64,000 nt of DNA from JBIQJD01 sp044507695 (GCA_044507695.1 JBIQJD010000017.1:24908-88907), one strand, 5' to 3'; counted from the first letter of the stretch, positions 9,450-19,532 are shown. Numbers and translations are program-made. Notes: generated by a model from the sequence alone, not told the origin.

Positions 9450-10469
9450 TTAATGCTGCCCGGTAGAATTACGAATTACAAGTTCAACCGGAACTAAAAC
9501 TTTTTTTGGTTTATCTACCTTGTTCTTAAGCATACTCACCATCAGTTTCATTACTTCAGCGCCCATATCAATCTTTGGTACGCTGATAGTTGAAAGAGGC
9601 GGATCAAGTGACAGATCGGCTTCAACATCATCAAAGCCGATTAAGGAAATATCACCGGGGATTTTATAGCCATGCTCTTTCAAATACTGCATTACGCCGA
9701 TAGCCATTGCATCATTGCATGTAAACACCGCGCTGAACTCAACGCCGCTTTGAACAAGCCGCTGAACTGCATAATAGCCGTTCTCGCGCGCGGGATAATT
9801 TTCATCTGTTACTGCAAGATTTCTGTCAAATTCAATTGATGCTTTTTCGAGTGAGTTTTTGTATCCAATGAAGCGCTCATTAATACTGGGATGCTGAATA
9901 TCCCCTGCTATGAACGCTATCTTTTTGTGTCCGAGTTTTATAAGATGATCTGTTGCAAGCATTCCGCCGGAGATATTATCAATAAGTACAACAGGATAAT
10001 TTTCATCGGGCGGATAGTAATCAACAAATACAAGCGGAATGTTATAAGGTTTGAGACTCTCGATCAGCAGTCCGGGAATTTTACCGGCAATTATCACTCC
10101 ATCAACATTACGTTCAAGAATAAATCTCGGCAGCTTATCTTCCACATCATAATCAGATGGAATAGTTGTAAGCAGGATATAATATTCATCATGGCGTGCT
10201 TCGAATTCAGTGCCGAGAAATATGCGTGTATAAAATGGTTCTGATCTGAGAAAGTGATCTTCTGTTACGATAAAACCGATGTTGCCGGTTTTTTTAGAAG
10301 CGAGTACACGGGCTGATCTTGAAGGATGGTAGTTTAACTCCTCTATGGCCTTATTAACACGGCTTCTTGTTTCGGGAGTAATCCGTTCATGATTGTGAAT
10401 CACCAAAGAAACGGTTGCAATGGAAACATTTGCCTTTTTAGCAACATCTTTTATTGTTGGTGCAGCCAT
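9450..10469 (-). CDS. LacI family transcriptional regulator
   Basis: 339 residues. The N-terminal helix-turn-helix is textbook (TIKDVAKKANVSIATVSLVI, residues 5-24). A hinge helix follows (HPSRSARVLASKK), then a periplasmic-binding-like sensor domain (GNIGFIVTEDHFL, LIGFDDVEADLSLDPPLSTI). Such proteins repress or activate sugar genes in response to a small ligand. It is the first gene of a minus-strand run with the zinc dehydrogenase, and an AAACGTTT palindrome lies 11 bp before its start, consistent with autoregulation. The effector is unknown. Confidence 0.93.
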   Translation of the reverse strand: MAAPTIKDVAKKANVSIATVSLVIHNHERITPETRSRVNKAIEELNYHPSRSARVLASKKTGNIGFIVTEDHFLRSEPFYTRIFLGTEFEARHDEYYILLTTIPSDYDVEDKLPRFILERNVDGVIIAGKIPGLLIESLKPYNIPLVFVDYYPPDENYPVVLIDNISGGMLATDHLIKLGHKKIAFIAGDIQHPSINERFIGYKNSLEKASIEFDRNLAVTDENYPARENGYYAVQRLVQSGVEFSAVFTCNDAMAIGVMQYLKEHGYKIPGDISLIGFDDVEADLSLDPPLSTISVPKIDMGAEVMKLMVSMLKNKVDKPKKVLVPVELVIRNSTGQH

Positions 10470-10479
10470 AAAAATCAGT

Positions 10480-10490
10480 TAAACGTTTTA
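10480..10490. promoter_or_regulatory. Candidate LacI-family operator upstream of the regulator gene
   Basis: TAAACGTTTTA contains the perfect 8-bp palindrome AAACGTTT (10481-10488) with the central CG typical of LacI-family operators. It lies 11 bp upstream of the regulator's ATG, a position suited to autorepression. This is inference from the motif and its position only. Confidence 0.4.
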
Positions 10491-10707
10491 CAGAAATTAA
10501 GTAATTAATTAAGTGAAGTCAAGGGAGAGGAGTATATCTTTTGAATATAGGAGATTTTGGAAGGTTTTATTCGCCGGGTGTAGTTAAGCGTTTCATCGGA
10601 TAGAATGCCACTCCAACTTTACTTTATTTTTGCAGACGATCCTGATATTATATCTTTCTACTTTCAATTAGGGATTATTAATCCTATACTCATACACTGT
10701 TGAATCA
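10491..10707. other. Intergenic stretch without a recognised gene
   Basis: Together with the flanking operator and repeat this forms a 323-bp gap between the LacI-type gene and the MFS gene. The only plus-strand ATG reading frame here (from 10607) is about 32 codons, has no Shine-Dalgarno and shows no family features. A TTAAGCGTTTCAT sequence at 10584-10596 loosely resembles a LacI-type half site. Nothing else was seen. Confidence 0.5.
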
Positions 10708-10757
10708 AAGACTTCTCCATCTGGTCTGGCAAAGCCATTCCTTTGGAAGAAGTGACA
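10708..10757. repeat. Dispersed intergenic repeat, copy B
   Basis: Starts GACTTCTCCATCTGGTCTGG, then CAAAGCCATTCCTTTGGAAG and AAGTGACA. It aligns base for base over most of its length with 50547-50594 (GACTTCTTACCCTGGTTTGG, CAAAGCCATTATTTTTTGAAG) and more loosely with 7037-7097. It lies just past the 3' end of the MFS gene, next to a GGGTTAAAACCC palindrome. Confidence 0.65.
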
Positions 10758-10760
10758 AGG

Positions 10761-10772
10761 GGGTTAAAACCC
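10761..10772. repeat. Short GGGTTAAAACCC palindrome at the end of the MFS gene
   Basis: A perfect 12-bp inverted repeat in a GGGGG...CCCGGGG context, 20 bp past the MFS stop codon on the minus strand. The stem is short and no U tract follows in the direction of transcription, so terminator function is uncertain. It abuts repeat copy B and may belong to the same composite element. Confidence 0.35.
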
Positions 10773-10792
10773 GGGGTTAATTCATAATGTTC

Positions 10793-12100
10793 TCATCCAT
10801 TTTCCGGGGGTGATGTTAGGTTGGTTGCGCTTTGCAGACCTTTTGCAATTTCCGGGATGATGCCGATTTTCTGGTAGATGGGGAGGACAATTTTTCTTAA
10901 ATGCTTTAGTCTGCTGCCAAATATAATTCCTCCGAAGATGCAGCAGATACCGCCGATGATTAAAGTATTAGGTGCACCGATATGATCGGCGATTGTACCT
11001 GCAAACAAGCTGCCGAATGTTGCCATTCCCATAAAGGACATTATGTAAAAGCTCATTACCCTGCCGCGCATTGCATCGGGTGCGATAGTCTGTAAAATTG
11101 TGTTGCTTGAAGCCATCTGCATCATCATTGTTGCACCGGTAAAGACGAGCATGATCATTGAGAAAATAAGATTTGTGGAAAGAGAGAAAATTATCAATCC
11201 CGTGCCGAAAACTATTGCGGAGATTGTGATGACTTTTCCGAGTCCGAGCACTGTTTTACGGGATGCGAGATAGAGAGCGCCAATTAATGCACCAACGCCG
11301 ACGGAGCCCATCAGGAAGCCGAGTGTGTTGGCTCCGCCGTTAAAAATTTTACTTGCAAAGACGGGCATTAAAATGGTGTAAGGCATTCCAACCATACTTA
11401 ATAACGCAATTAACAAAAGCAGTGCGCGTATTGGCGGGAAGCCGAATGCATATTTTACTCCTTCTTTTAGTTCGGTGAGAACTTTTACGGTTCTTAACTG
11501 TTTCTGAGCTGCGGAAATACGCATCATAAGTAATGCTGTTATAACAGCGGCGTAGCTGATTGTATCTATGAGGAAACACATTCCCTCTCCAACTGCCGCA
11601 ATTAATAATCCTGCTGCTGATGGTCCGATTAATCTTGCAGAATTAAAAACAGATGAGTTTAGAGCGATAGCGTTGCTGAGATCGGCTTTATCTTCCACGA
11701 GATCTACAATAAATGCCTGGCGTGCGGGCATATCAAAACCGTTTACAGCACCGGAAAATAAATTCAATACAATTACATGCCATACCTGGATTATATTTGC
11801 AAAAACAAGAACCGTTAATGTTCCGGTTACAAGCATGAGCAGAACCTGTGTGCCAATTATTACTCTGTGCTTGTTCCATCTATCTATTAAAACGCCGGCA
11901 AAAGGAGAGATTAGAAAAGCTGGCACCTGGCTTGCGAATCCTACAAGTCCTAATATAAAAGCCGAGCCTGTGAGCCTGTAAATAAGCCAGCTTAATGCAA
12001 TCTGACGGATCCATGTACCTGTTAATGAAACAATCTGTCCGCTAAAAAATAAACGGTAGTTTCTATGTTTAAGTGCCCGGAGGAGAAGCTGTAATTTCAT
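10793..12100 (-). CDS. MFS transporter (MFS_3/EntS-like efflux permease)
   Basis: 435 residues with about twelve hydrophobic segments. The N-terminus KHRNYRLFFSGQIVSLTGTWI and the loop-2/3 signature GVLIDRWNKHRVI are typical of the MFS_3 subgroup, which includes enterobactin and macrolide exporters. It acts in the inner membrane and probably exports a small molecule by proton antiport; the substrate is unknown. Its start lies 9 bp beyond the stop of the beta-barrel gene upstream, so they are probably co-transcribed. The C-terminal tail (about 35 residues) is soluble and poorly conserved in appearance. Confidence 0.88.
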   Translation of the reverse strand: MKLQLLLRALKHRNYRLFFSGQIVSLTGTWIRQIALSWLIYRLTGSAFILGLVGFASQVPAFLISPFAGVLIDRWNKHRVIIGTQVLLMLVTGTLTVLVFANIIQVWHVIVLNLFSGAVNGFDMPARQAFIVDLVEDKADLSNAIALNSSVFNSARLIGPSAAGLLIAAVGEGMCFLIDTISYAAVITALLMMRISAAQKQLRTVKVLTELKEGVKYAFGFPPIRALLLLIALLSMVGMPYTILMPVFASKIFNGGANTLGFLMGSVGVGALIGALYLASRKTVLGLGKVITISAIVFGTGLIIFSLSTNLIFSMIMLVFTGATMMMQMASSNTILQTIAPDAMRGRVMSFYIMSFMGMATFGSLFAGTIADHIGAPNTLIIGGICCIFGGIIFGSRLKHLRKIVLPIYQKIGIIPEIAKGLQSATNLTSPPENG

Positions 12101-12109
12101 CTTTTGCTT

Positions 12110-13477
12110 TTATTGATTGCCGCTCCCGAAATCAAAGGGATAAATGAACGAGATTCTCGGCTCAATTCTTTTCTGCGGCTCATAAGAGATAATGTTCTTA
12201 TCCGGATCGCGCACCGGTGTGAACGTCCAGCTATAAACCAATGATACAAGGATGTACGGAATTGGTTTATATCCTACCTCTGTAAAAAGATAAGAACGAT
12301 CATCCAAAGTAAATAAATCTTTTTCATCCTTAATGTTCACCTTATCATATCCTGCGCGCGCAACAAAGGAACCATCTTCGGGATTTATTTCTGTACTGAG
12401 ATGAAGAATACCGCTGTCCGGATCTTTATCAAGCCGCTGGTAGCTTCCGATGATATCGAACAAGCCGAGTACATTTACCCCGAGTTCACCGTAGAAGCCG
12501 TTGCTGTTATCAACTGCGGCAGCAAGCTGCTGAACCTTGCTTCTTACAATGTTTGCTGAGGTATCAACAGAAAACCTGTTAAGTTCATACAGCGTATTGA
12601 AATAAGAAGGAATGTAATTATCGCCGTTAAATCTTCGTTCAAGTTTAGCGCTTGCGGTTACGAGTCCGAGTCCGCCAAAGTTCATCATTATACCTGCGGC
12701 TGAACCGCTTCCGAAATTAATTATCTTGTTGAAATCATAATAAAGTTCAAGATTAAACATGCTTGTGCTTATTACGGGAAGACCAATATCAAAACCGATA
12801 ATATTTATTGCACCTTTATCTTCTGTTGGGATGAACCTGTTCTGCTGGTGATCATAGGTACCAGCAGTTACGCCGGCGTTTTCATTATAATCTGCGGCAT
12901 ATGTTACCCCAAGTTCAAGATTGCTGATGATTGGTATAGGTGCGGCATCTGTAAACTGAAGCGGCTTAACATATCCGCGTATGCCAAAAACGCTTGCTTC
13001 ACTAAGCCTGCTGTAGATGGACTCAAAACCGAATTTGCCGAAATCAATATCGAGCACAACACCGTTGCTGCGGTTATCAAAACCGATGTTGTTATTGTAG
13101 CGGTACATAATTGTACCATGCCCGATTGTGTACCAGTCAATTGCGCCGAGCTTGGCAAATACAGGATCGTTTTTCAACCCGTATCTAACATAGCGGATGA
13201 TGCTGAGGTAATCTGCAAACTCGTTAAAGTTTTCCTTCCGGAGATTTCCTTCGGAATCAAAATCGAGTCTTAAATCCAGACCGACGCCAAAATTCATGAA
13301 TGATATTTCAGGTCTGAAGCGGAAAGAATAATAAAGATCACCGTCAATCCAGTTTAAGCCCAAACCGCCGGCAATTTCTCCCTGCCCCGGGCGCGGAAAA
13401 CCGTTGTACTGTGAGTAAGAATTAACGCTAAGAAATATTAACGCTATTATTACGAAAAGTTTTTTCATCTCACACAT
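12110..13477 (-). CDS. Putative outer-membrane beta-barrel protein
   Basis: 455 residues, or 452 if translation begins at the second ATG (13468, MKKLFVIIALIFLS). A clear signal peptide ends near VNSYSQ. The mature part has alternating hydrophobic strands with aromatic girdles (DGDLYYSFRFRPEISF, GGLGLVTASAKLERRF, YLFTEVGYKPIPYILVSLVY) and ends PRISFIYPFDFGSGNQ, as expected for a barrel of about sixteen strands. I do not recognise a named family. It is followed at once by the MFS exporter and preceded by a T9SS protein gene. Confidence 0.75.
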   Translation of the reverse strand: MCEMKKLFVIIALIFLSVNSYSQYNGFPRPGQGEIAGGLGLNWIDGDLYYSFRFRPEISFMNFGVGLDLRLDFDSEGNLRKENFNEFADYLSIIRYVRYGLKNDPVFAKLGAIDWYTIGHGTIMYRYNNNIGFDNRSNGVVLDIDFGKFGFESIYSRLSEASVFGIRGYVKPLQFTDAAPIPIISNLELGVTYAADYNENAGVTAGTYDHQQNRFIPTEDKGAINIIGFDIGLPVISTSMFNLELYYDFNKIINFGSGSAAGIMMNFGGLGLVTASAKLERRFNGDNYIPSYFNTLYELNRFSVDTSANIVRSKVQQLAAAVDNSNGFYGELGVNVLGLFDIIGSYQRLDKDPDSGILHLSTEINPEDGSFVARAGYDKVNIKDEKDLFTLDDRSYLFTEVGYKPIPYILVSLVYSWTFTPVRDPDKNIISYEPQKRIEPRISFIYPFDFGSGNQ

Positions 13478-13523
13478 GAATTATTATTTATTAAATAAAA
13501 TGATAAACAATTGATATGAAAAG

Positions 13524-14204
13524 CTACTTTAAATAAATCATCTTTTTGATTTGAAACAAATTACCTGTCTGCAATCTGCAGAATAAAATTCCGGACGGAA
13601 ATGAAAATAGTGATTGATCAGGAGAAAAGTTAATGCTGTAATTCCCGGCAGAAAGTTCTTCGTCAATCAATACCTTTAGAATTTCTCCGCTAAGATTATA
13701 TACAGATAATTTTACTTCTGTTTTTTCTTTAAGATAAAATGAAATTACGGTTGATGCATTAAAAGGATTGGGATAATTCTGATACAGATAAAAACCGGAC
13801 TGCGCGATTTCATCTTCTCTAACCGATGTAGTATTCTGAATAAATAAAGTATCCTCAAAAGAATATGTGAAATTTCCATCGGTATCAATCTGCTTAAGCC
13901 TGTAATAATAAATTCCATCATTAAGAGAAGCTGTATCTTCAAAAGAATAATCATGCGGTGAGAAAATTGTTCCATGCCCGGGAACGAAGCCGATGCTTTG
14001 CCACAATCTTGATTCATCAGCGCGTTCAATATCAAAGCCATAGTTGTTAATTTCGGTTGCAGTGCCGAAGAGAAGAAGGACGGATGATTCGAGTTTATAG
14101 GCTTCAAAGTAAACAAGTTCAACGGGAAGTGTGAGAGAATCTTTTTGTGCAAATGCACTGCGGCAAAAAATGATGATAAGCAAAATGATTAATGTTTTCA
14201 GCAA
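13524..14204 (-). CDS. Small T9SS type A sorting domain protein
   Basis: 226 residues with a TTG start at 14202-14204 behind GGAAGGAAA; no ATG lies closer to the signal peptide (LKTLIILLIIIFCRSAFAQ). The N-terminal half (VELVYFEAYKLESSVLLLF, NNYGFDIERAD, IYYYRLKQIDTDGNF) is the Ig-like fold often seen just before T9SS sorting domains. The rest is the sorting domain itself (LYQNYPNPFNASTVISFYL ... QIKKMIYLK). There is thus almost no cargo domain, so it may be a minimal surface protein. Its gene begins 12 bp after the PorU2-like gene ends and is probably co-transcribed with it. Confidence 0.85.
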   Translation of the reverse strand: MLKTLIILLIIIFCRSAFAQKDSLTLPVELVYFEAYKLESSVLLLFGTATEINNYGFDIERADESRLWQSIGFVPGHGTIFSPHDYSFEDTASLNDGIYYYRLKQIDTDGNFTYSFEDTLFIQNTTSVREDEIAQSGFYLYQNYPNPFNASTVISFYLKEKTEVKLSVYNLSGEILKVLIDEELSAGNYSINFSPDQSLFSFPSGILFCRLQTGNLFQIKKMIYLK

Positions 14205-14216
14205 GACTTTCCTTCC

Positions 14217-17200
14217 CTATCTCACTCGTGCAAGTTTTGAAACAACTTCCCTTGTTTCATTCCCCTTCTTTAAAATGATTTTGTAAAGATAAATGCCGTT
14301 ACCGATTTCATCACCATCTTCATCTCTTCCGTTCCATTCAATTTTGTTCATATCAATATTTAATTCCGGTGATACTTTAACTATTTCTTTCAGAAGTCTG
14401 CCCGCAATAGAATATATTTTGATTTTTAATTCATCGGGAATTTGGGTAAGACGGAATGTAAAATTTGTTTTATCAGCAAAGGGATTCGGATAGTTATAAA
14501 CTTCGAGAAGCTGTGTCTCATTTGAAACAAGAAAAGATTTCTGATAGCCGGGAGAAGTCTGGATTTGCCCGTTTACATCCTTGCCGAATATTCTCAGTGA
14601 GTATTCACCGCCAGGAAGTTTTGGTTTATAGTTGAAGGTGATTGTGCGGGTGGCGGAATCATGATCGATATTAAAATCAGAATAGTAGAGCTGCTGCTGG
14701 TTTAAATAAAATTCAACTGCTGTTGAATCGCTCACAGGGAACCATGCGGGATATTTGAAATCAATTTTTATATCGGGATTATCGGCGATATAATCGCCGT
14801 CAATAATATCTTTTCCATCAAATAAAACATTAATAGTTGCATCGGAAACTGAAGTAACAGTTGTATCGGCTATAACTGTAAACGGAAGCTCAAATATGTT
14901 GTTATCCTCAAACATTTCACCTATCGAGTTGGCAGCATCAATCGTGATTCGGAACGAAAAATTCCCTGTTCCGTCTGCTTGATTTGAAAAATATTCTGCT
15001 TTGAATTTTTTACTTTCCACCGGTGCCAGCGCTGATATGAGAGAATCAAAAATCACTATTGATGTGTTTCCGGGTTTTCTGATTTCGGCAATAACTATAA
15101 AATCATTTGCTGAATACTCACCGGCATTGAATACAGAGAAATCAAAGCTGATCTGTTCACCAGGAATTATTGAATCAGCACTTGCAGAAACAGCTTGGTA
15201 ATTGGTTCCAAGCTCTGCAGGATTTTTATACTGCACGGATACTTCATTTAGTAAAGGTGAATCAGCCGTATCATTTTTTGCAAACTGAAATAATAACTGC
15301 AGGTTCGGATAATCAGATGAGTTTATTGAGGATAAATCAATAATTGAATCAGCAGGAGTATTAAAGACTAATGTATCAACGTTGTTATCTTTTTTAATTC
15401 CTAAAACGGAAATATTCATTTCTGAATTAGCGGGAAGATCATAATTCATTTTTAACTGCTGCCATTCAGCAGAAGGTCCGATAACAGAGCTTATAAATTC
15501 TCCATTATTCATCATACTTGAGAAGGCTGTATCAATCTGCACTCTTCCTTCATTCGGATTTGTAAATGCTTCGGGAACTGTTCCCGACACGGCGCCTTTC
15601 ATACCAATTATTGCCCACGAACCTCTGAACGCGAGGCTGTCTATATAGATGCTTCCAAGCTCACGAATTTTATTTCGTAACGGAGCAGAGCTGACTCTTC
15701 CTTCATCTGATACAGCAATAGCAACAAGATAATCATTGGAAAGAGTATCAATGAAATTTATGTAATTGTTCACTGCTTCTGTTCCGCCGCCAAGGAGATC
15801 AAAAATTTTATAACCGGCAAACTCAAGATTATGTTTATTGAACAGGCAAACATGATGCCCGCGCAGTGTATTTTCAGGAATAAAGTTCTGGGAGTTTACA
15901 CTTATCACTGCTGATCTGCCGTCATTAAATCCTGCTGAGATTGCTGTTAAAAGTTTTTCAGCAGCTGATAATTTTATTCCACCGCCGTTATAATTTACAT
16001 TATTAGAAATTCCGGCTGAGAAGGTAAGACTATCATTCAGCAGATAATGTAATGGTTCATTAAGATATAAAGATTTACTGCTGCTGAAATTATCTTCGTT
16101 CAATATTTTTGTTCTTATCCAGTACCGTTTATTTGAAGGAAGCTGGTTTAATGAAACTCTTGTAAAGAAACTATCCGGTTCAACAGGAATGGAAGTGTAG
16201 TTTGCAAATGATTCATCTTCACTTAACTGCACTTCAATTGTTTCACTTGATGGTTTTTGAACGGGATTAAAAATTATAAGTTCACTATCAAGCTGGTTTT
16301 CATAGTTGTAAACAAGATTGGTCTTAATTTTTGTGCCTGATACAAAAAAAGAAATTGATGTTTCATTATTCTCTTCGGATAATTCTTCAACTAAATTTTC
16401 AGGATCAAGAATTACTTTAAGATGATGCTCACCTGCTGAATTCTTAACTGGTAATTTTATTAGAACATTTTCTTCAAGCAGAGGGAATTCAATCTTTTCT
16501 GTAAGCGAAAAGAATATTGAATCGCTGAACATATCTTCAACTTTAACAGTAATTGAATCACCTGTTATCAACCCATAATTAAAAACTGAAATGGTGATAT
16601 CAATACTATCGAGATTATCGGTTGGAAACGCAGGAGAAAGTTCAACGCCTGAACCTGATATTGATAAATCAGCTTTGGATGGAAGCGGAAGGCTGATTAC
16701 AGGATCACCAATTAAAGTATTGGTTAAGGTGAACAACTGATTCACTTCAGAACTTCCATAATTTGAAATCAATTCAAGCTTGGCTTTGTTAAGCGCCTCA
16801 CTTACCTGAGTAACAGAATCCTTCAGAATATTTCTGTAAAAAATCTGCGGAACAGTAATAGAAGTACTCAGATAACCAAGAGAGGAATTTCCAATGTATG
16901 CAATTGCCTGTCCGGCAGGATCAGCAACAAACAACTGGGAAAAAGAAACAACATCAGGTTCAGCAAATCTTGCAGTTGAGCAGCCAAAATCAGTAATGAG
17001 CGGGCTCCTGTTCCTGTTGTTTTTTAATTGGGATGGATCGATGATTGAATTATCCCATGTCTGCGTTCCGCTGTGCCCAAGGTAAGAAATAAAAACTGAC
17101 CCGCTGTTTACAGCATCCTGAAATTCTTTTGGTGTAACAGGACCAAAGTTGGTCTGCGGATTTATTGTTTTATAGAAGTGATGATTTATTCCCCCAAGCG

Positions 17201-19523
17201 GAGCGGGTGCGGTGTAGTTATTTATTATGTAATCATTTACTGATTTTAATATGTAAAGCTCGCTTTGGTTTGTTCCGTTTCCACCTGAAAAAAACAAAAA
17301 TGTTTTATTCCATTCATCAAATTGATGTGTAAGATATGATGAATGTTTCTCCATATAATGCGCAAGCTCTTCTACATGATTGACCGGGAGTCTGCCAATT
17401 TTCATCTGCGGAATGTATGCGCCTGTTGAATCCCATGTAACAAACCAGTTATCACTTACTGAAGCGCCGAATGAAGGCACATAATTAAACGTTGGCTGCT
17501 CGCCGAGATAAATAGTTTTGTTGTGGTGATAATCGTATGTGGCAGCGCCTATAAGAAAAACATATTCGGGAAGCGGAGTCTGCCAGTAATTGTGAGTACT
17601 CTTCAAAAAATCTTTTATTGATTCGGGATTAAAGTACCCGTATGCGTATTCATCATAGATATCATCAACATCAATAACGGCTGTGCTTAAATTGTAAGAA
17701 GCAGAGATGAAGTTTGAATATTCTTCTGCTTTGGTTAAAAATCTTTTGTTTGTAATTATAAGATATTGAACAAGATTATCTGTGCTTCTCAGATTTTTGA
17801 ATTTCTTCTTATAATAAATAAAAGGCTTCTGAATTTTGGCTTCACCGGCAATAACAAATTTATCTGCTGCGGAGATTGAATCAACAAAGATTATTTCGTC
17901 ACTAATTTTTACTGCTGAATATTTTTTATACTGATTACCATATTTCCAGACTGAATATGAACTGCTGTTAAACCCGGTGATCTTTACATTATACTTTTTA
18001 ATTTCATTAAGATGCGGGAAGAAAAATTTTAAGGAATCATTTACCGCATGGAGATAACGGGGATATTCAATTTCATACCAGTCAAGAATGCACGCATTTA
18101 TTGAGGCATTAGTTGGATAAGAATTTACCTTTAAAGTGTTATTGCCGTTTATAAGAAAATCCGAATTTGAAATTCCGCTCAGAACTTTTTGCTGGTATTT
18201 ATTTATATAACCGGAATCATAAGCTGTTGGATCTGAATTAATTTTTAGTGAAAGCAGATGCGCGTTCTGAGAAATGTTAGAAGCATAATCCTGGAGCTTT
18301 GTAAACAGTTTAACAGGCTTACCCGGAAAAACATCAGAAGCTGTGAAGGCAACATTCTTTGTACCTGTATTAAGATTGCCTTCCATCCATGTTTTATTGC
18401 CAACAAAGAAAGGCAATTCACGTTTAACCTGGTTCTGCATTGAATAATCAAACCAGTTATTTTTTTCAATGTGCACTATTTCGTAATAATAATTTAATGT
18501 ATCATTTGATAGATCAACTGTTTCACCGGAAACTTTAACGCGCGAACCATCTTCCCCGCCCCATGTAAGCCAGTAAGCTGTTGTATCGGTATAGCGCCCG
18601 GTATATTCGTTGTATGGTTCATTCTCATCATTAACCTCGCGGTGCTTACCGCCCATGTTTGCAATGCCTGCAAATTCAATGAAATCATTTTCATCAAAAG
18701 AGCCGTCCTCTTCTCCTTCAACATAGATTGGAACCTGTTCTCCTTTATTTATCAGCTTAAATGATTTTGGATTTATGATTGAAGTGCTTACTCCAAATTC
18801 TTCCAGATCGTTTTTATACAACCTGAAAATGCCGTCCTTTGCAGTTCCTATTTTCAGATACTCTGCAGAGTAATCAATCCATGAATCAGTATCAGAAACT
18901 TCATACATAGGTTTCTGCTGAACTTTTGAGGCAAATTCACAATTAATTACAGCAGGATTTACTTCAGAAAGTTGTTGAGAGAATTGAACCAGCTTATCAA
19001 ATTTTAATTCCAGTTTTAGTTGATTTATTTCTGTAGTGCTTCTTTTTTCATAATCATAAAAGATATTTTTAAGAGAAAGATGAAGGCAGTAATTATTTCC
19101 TATCCAAAGGAATCCTTTCACCTTATAAAATTTATCATCCGGTTTGCCTGCAAAATCAGTCTGAGTATAATTGAACCGATTATTTTTTCTATCATACAAA
19201 ACAGCCGGATTAATTTCCGGAACAGCATTTATGTTATTACTGCCGGTAATTGTTAAATTAATCTGCGGATTGGAATTATAAGGAACGGCAATAAAAATTT
19301 CTTTTTGCGGAAGGATGAATTCACCGGGCTTTGATTCATCGAAGTAATTATCAAAAGTTATTACCTTGTTATGTTCACCTTCTGATATTTTATAATTTTC
19401 TTTTTGAAACTGCAGTTCAAATGAATATGAATTATCATTGAATGATTCCCGTGTAATTTTAACCCGGGAGTAAATGCTGATAATAATTATGGATGAAAGC
19501 AGCAGAGATTTAAACAAAAACAT
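14217..19523 (-). CDS. PorU2-like C25 (gingipain-family) protease with CARDB repeats and T9SS C-terminal domain
   Basis: 1768 residues. Signal peptide MFLFKSLLLSSIIIISIYS. The C25 peptidase core spans roughly 590-960: YLIITNKRFL, VDDIYDEYAYG, the catalytic His at 817 in YLGHSGTQTWDN and the catalytic Cys at 848 in TDFGCSTARF. CARDB-like Ig repeats follow (ADLSISGSGVELSPAF; NYGLITGDSITVKVED; FDFSVFNAGEYSANDF), then a T9SS sorting domain (NYPNPFADKTNFTFRL ... GIYLYKIILKKG). In known T9SS, PorU is the sortase that removes cargo signals and attaches cargo to A-LPS; long CARDB-containing versions are annotated as PorU2. Whether this one is the main sortase or a secreted protease is open. It is divergent from wecG with only 9 bp between the start codons. 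Confidence 0.88.
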   Translation of the reverse strand: MFLFKSLLLSSIIIISIYSRVKITRESFNDNSYSFELQFQKENYKISEGEHNKVITFDNYFDESKPGEFILPQKEIFIAVPYNSNPQINLTITGSNNINAVPEINPAVLYDRKNNRFNYTQTDFAGKPDDKFYKVKGFLWIGNNYCLHLSLKNIFYDYEKRSTTEINQLKLELKFDKLVQFSQQLSEVNPAVINCEFASKVQQKPMYEVSDTDSWIDYSAEYLKIGTAKDGIFRLYKNDLEEFGVSTSIINPKSFKLINKGEQVPIYVEGEEDGSFDENDFIEFAGIANMGGKHREVNDENEPYNEYTGRYTDTTAYWLTWGGEDGSRVKVSGETVDLSNDTLNYYYEIVHIEKNNWFDYSMQNQVKRELPFFVGNKTWMEGNLNTGTKNVAFTASDVFPGKPVKLFTKLQDYASNISQNAHLLSLKINSDPTAYDSGYINKYQQKVLSGISNSDFLINGNNTLKVNSYPTNASINACILDWYEIEYPRYLHAVNDSLKFFFPHLNEIKKYNVKITGFNSSSYSVWKYGNQYKKYSAVKISDEIIFVDSISAADKFVIAGEAKIQKPFIYYKKKFKNLRSTDNLVQYLIITNKRFLTKAEEYSNFISASYNLSTAVIDVDDIYDEYAYGYFNPESIKDFLKSTHNYWQTPLPEYVFLIGAATYDYHHNKTIYLGEQPTFNYVPSFGASVSDNWFVTWDSTGAYIPQMKIGRLPVNHVEELAHYMEKHSSYLTHQFDEWNKTFLFFSGGNGTNQSELYILKSVNDYIINNYTAPAPLGGINHHFYKTINPQTNFGPVTPKEFQDAVNSGSVFISYLGHSGTQTWDNSIIDPSQLKNNRNRSPLITDFGCSTARFAEPDVVSFSQLFVADPAGQAIAYIGNSSLGYLSTSITVPQIFYRNILKDSVTQVSEALNKAKLELISNYGSSEVNQLFTLTNTLIGDPVISLPLPSKADLSISGSGVELSPAFPTDNLDSIDITISVFNYGLITGDSITVKVEDMFSDSIFFSLTEKIEFPLLEENVLIKLPVKNSAGEHHLKVILDPENLVEELSEENNETSISFFVSGTKIKTNLVYNYENQLDSELIIFNPVQKPSSETIEVQLSEDESFANYTSIPVEPDSFFTRVSLNQLPSNKRYWIRTKILNEDNFSSSKSLYLNEPLHYLLNDSLTFSAGISNNVNYNGGGIKLSAAEKLLTAISAGFNDGRSAVISVNSQNFIPENTLRGHHVCLFNKHNLEFAGYKIFDLLGGGTEAVNNYINFIDTLSNDYLVAIAVSDEGRVSSAPLRNKIRELGSIYIDSLAFRGSWAIIGMKGAVSGTVPEAFTNPNEGRVQIDTAFSSMMNNGEFISSVIGPSAEWQQLKMNYDLPANSEMNISVLGIKKDNNVDTLVFNTPADSIIDLSSINSSDYPNLQLLFQFAKNDTADSPLLNEVSVQYKNPAELGTNYQAVSASADSIIPGEQISFDFSVFNAGEYSANDFIVIAEIRKPGNTSIVIFDSLISALAPVESKKFKAEYFSNQADGTGNFSFRITIDAANSIGEMFEDNNIFELPFTVIADTTVTSVSDATINVLFDGKDIIDGDYIADNPDIKIDFKYPAWFPVSDSTAVEFYLNQQQLYYSDFNIDHDSATRTITFNYKPKLPGGEYSLRIFGKDVNGQIQTSPGYQKSFLVSNETQLLEVYNYPNPFADKTNFTFRLTQIPDELKIKIYSIAGRLLKEIVKVSPELNIDMNKIEWNGRDEDGDEIGNGIYLYKIILKKGNETREVVSKLARVR

Positions 19524-19532
19524 TTAGGTAGT

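Noticed and set aside
10607..10702. About 32-codon plus-strand reading frame in the gap after the LacI-type gene
   Set aside because: No ribosome-binding site, no composition or motif support.
12848..13273. 141-codon plus-strand reading frame opposite the beta-barrel gene
   Set aside because: The minus-strand frame has a signal peptide and barrel strands; the plus frame looks like a complement artefact.
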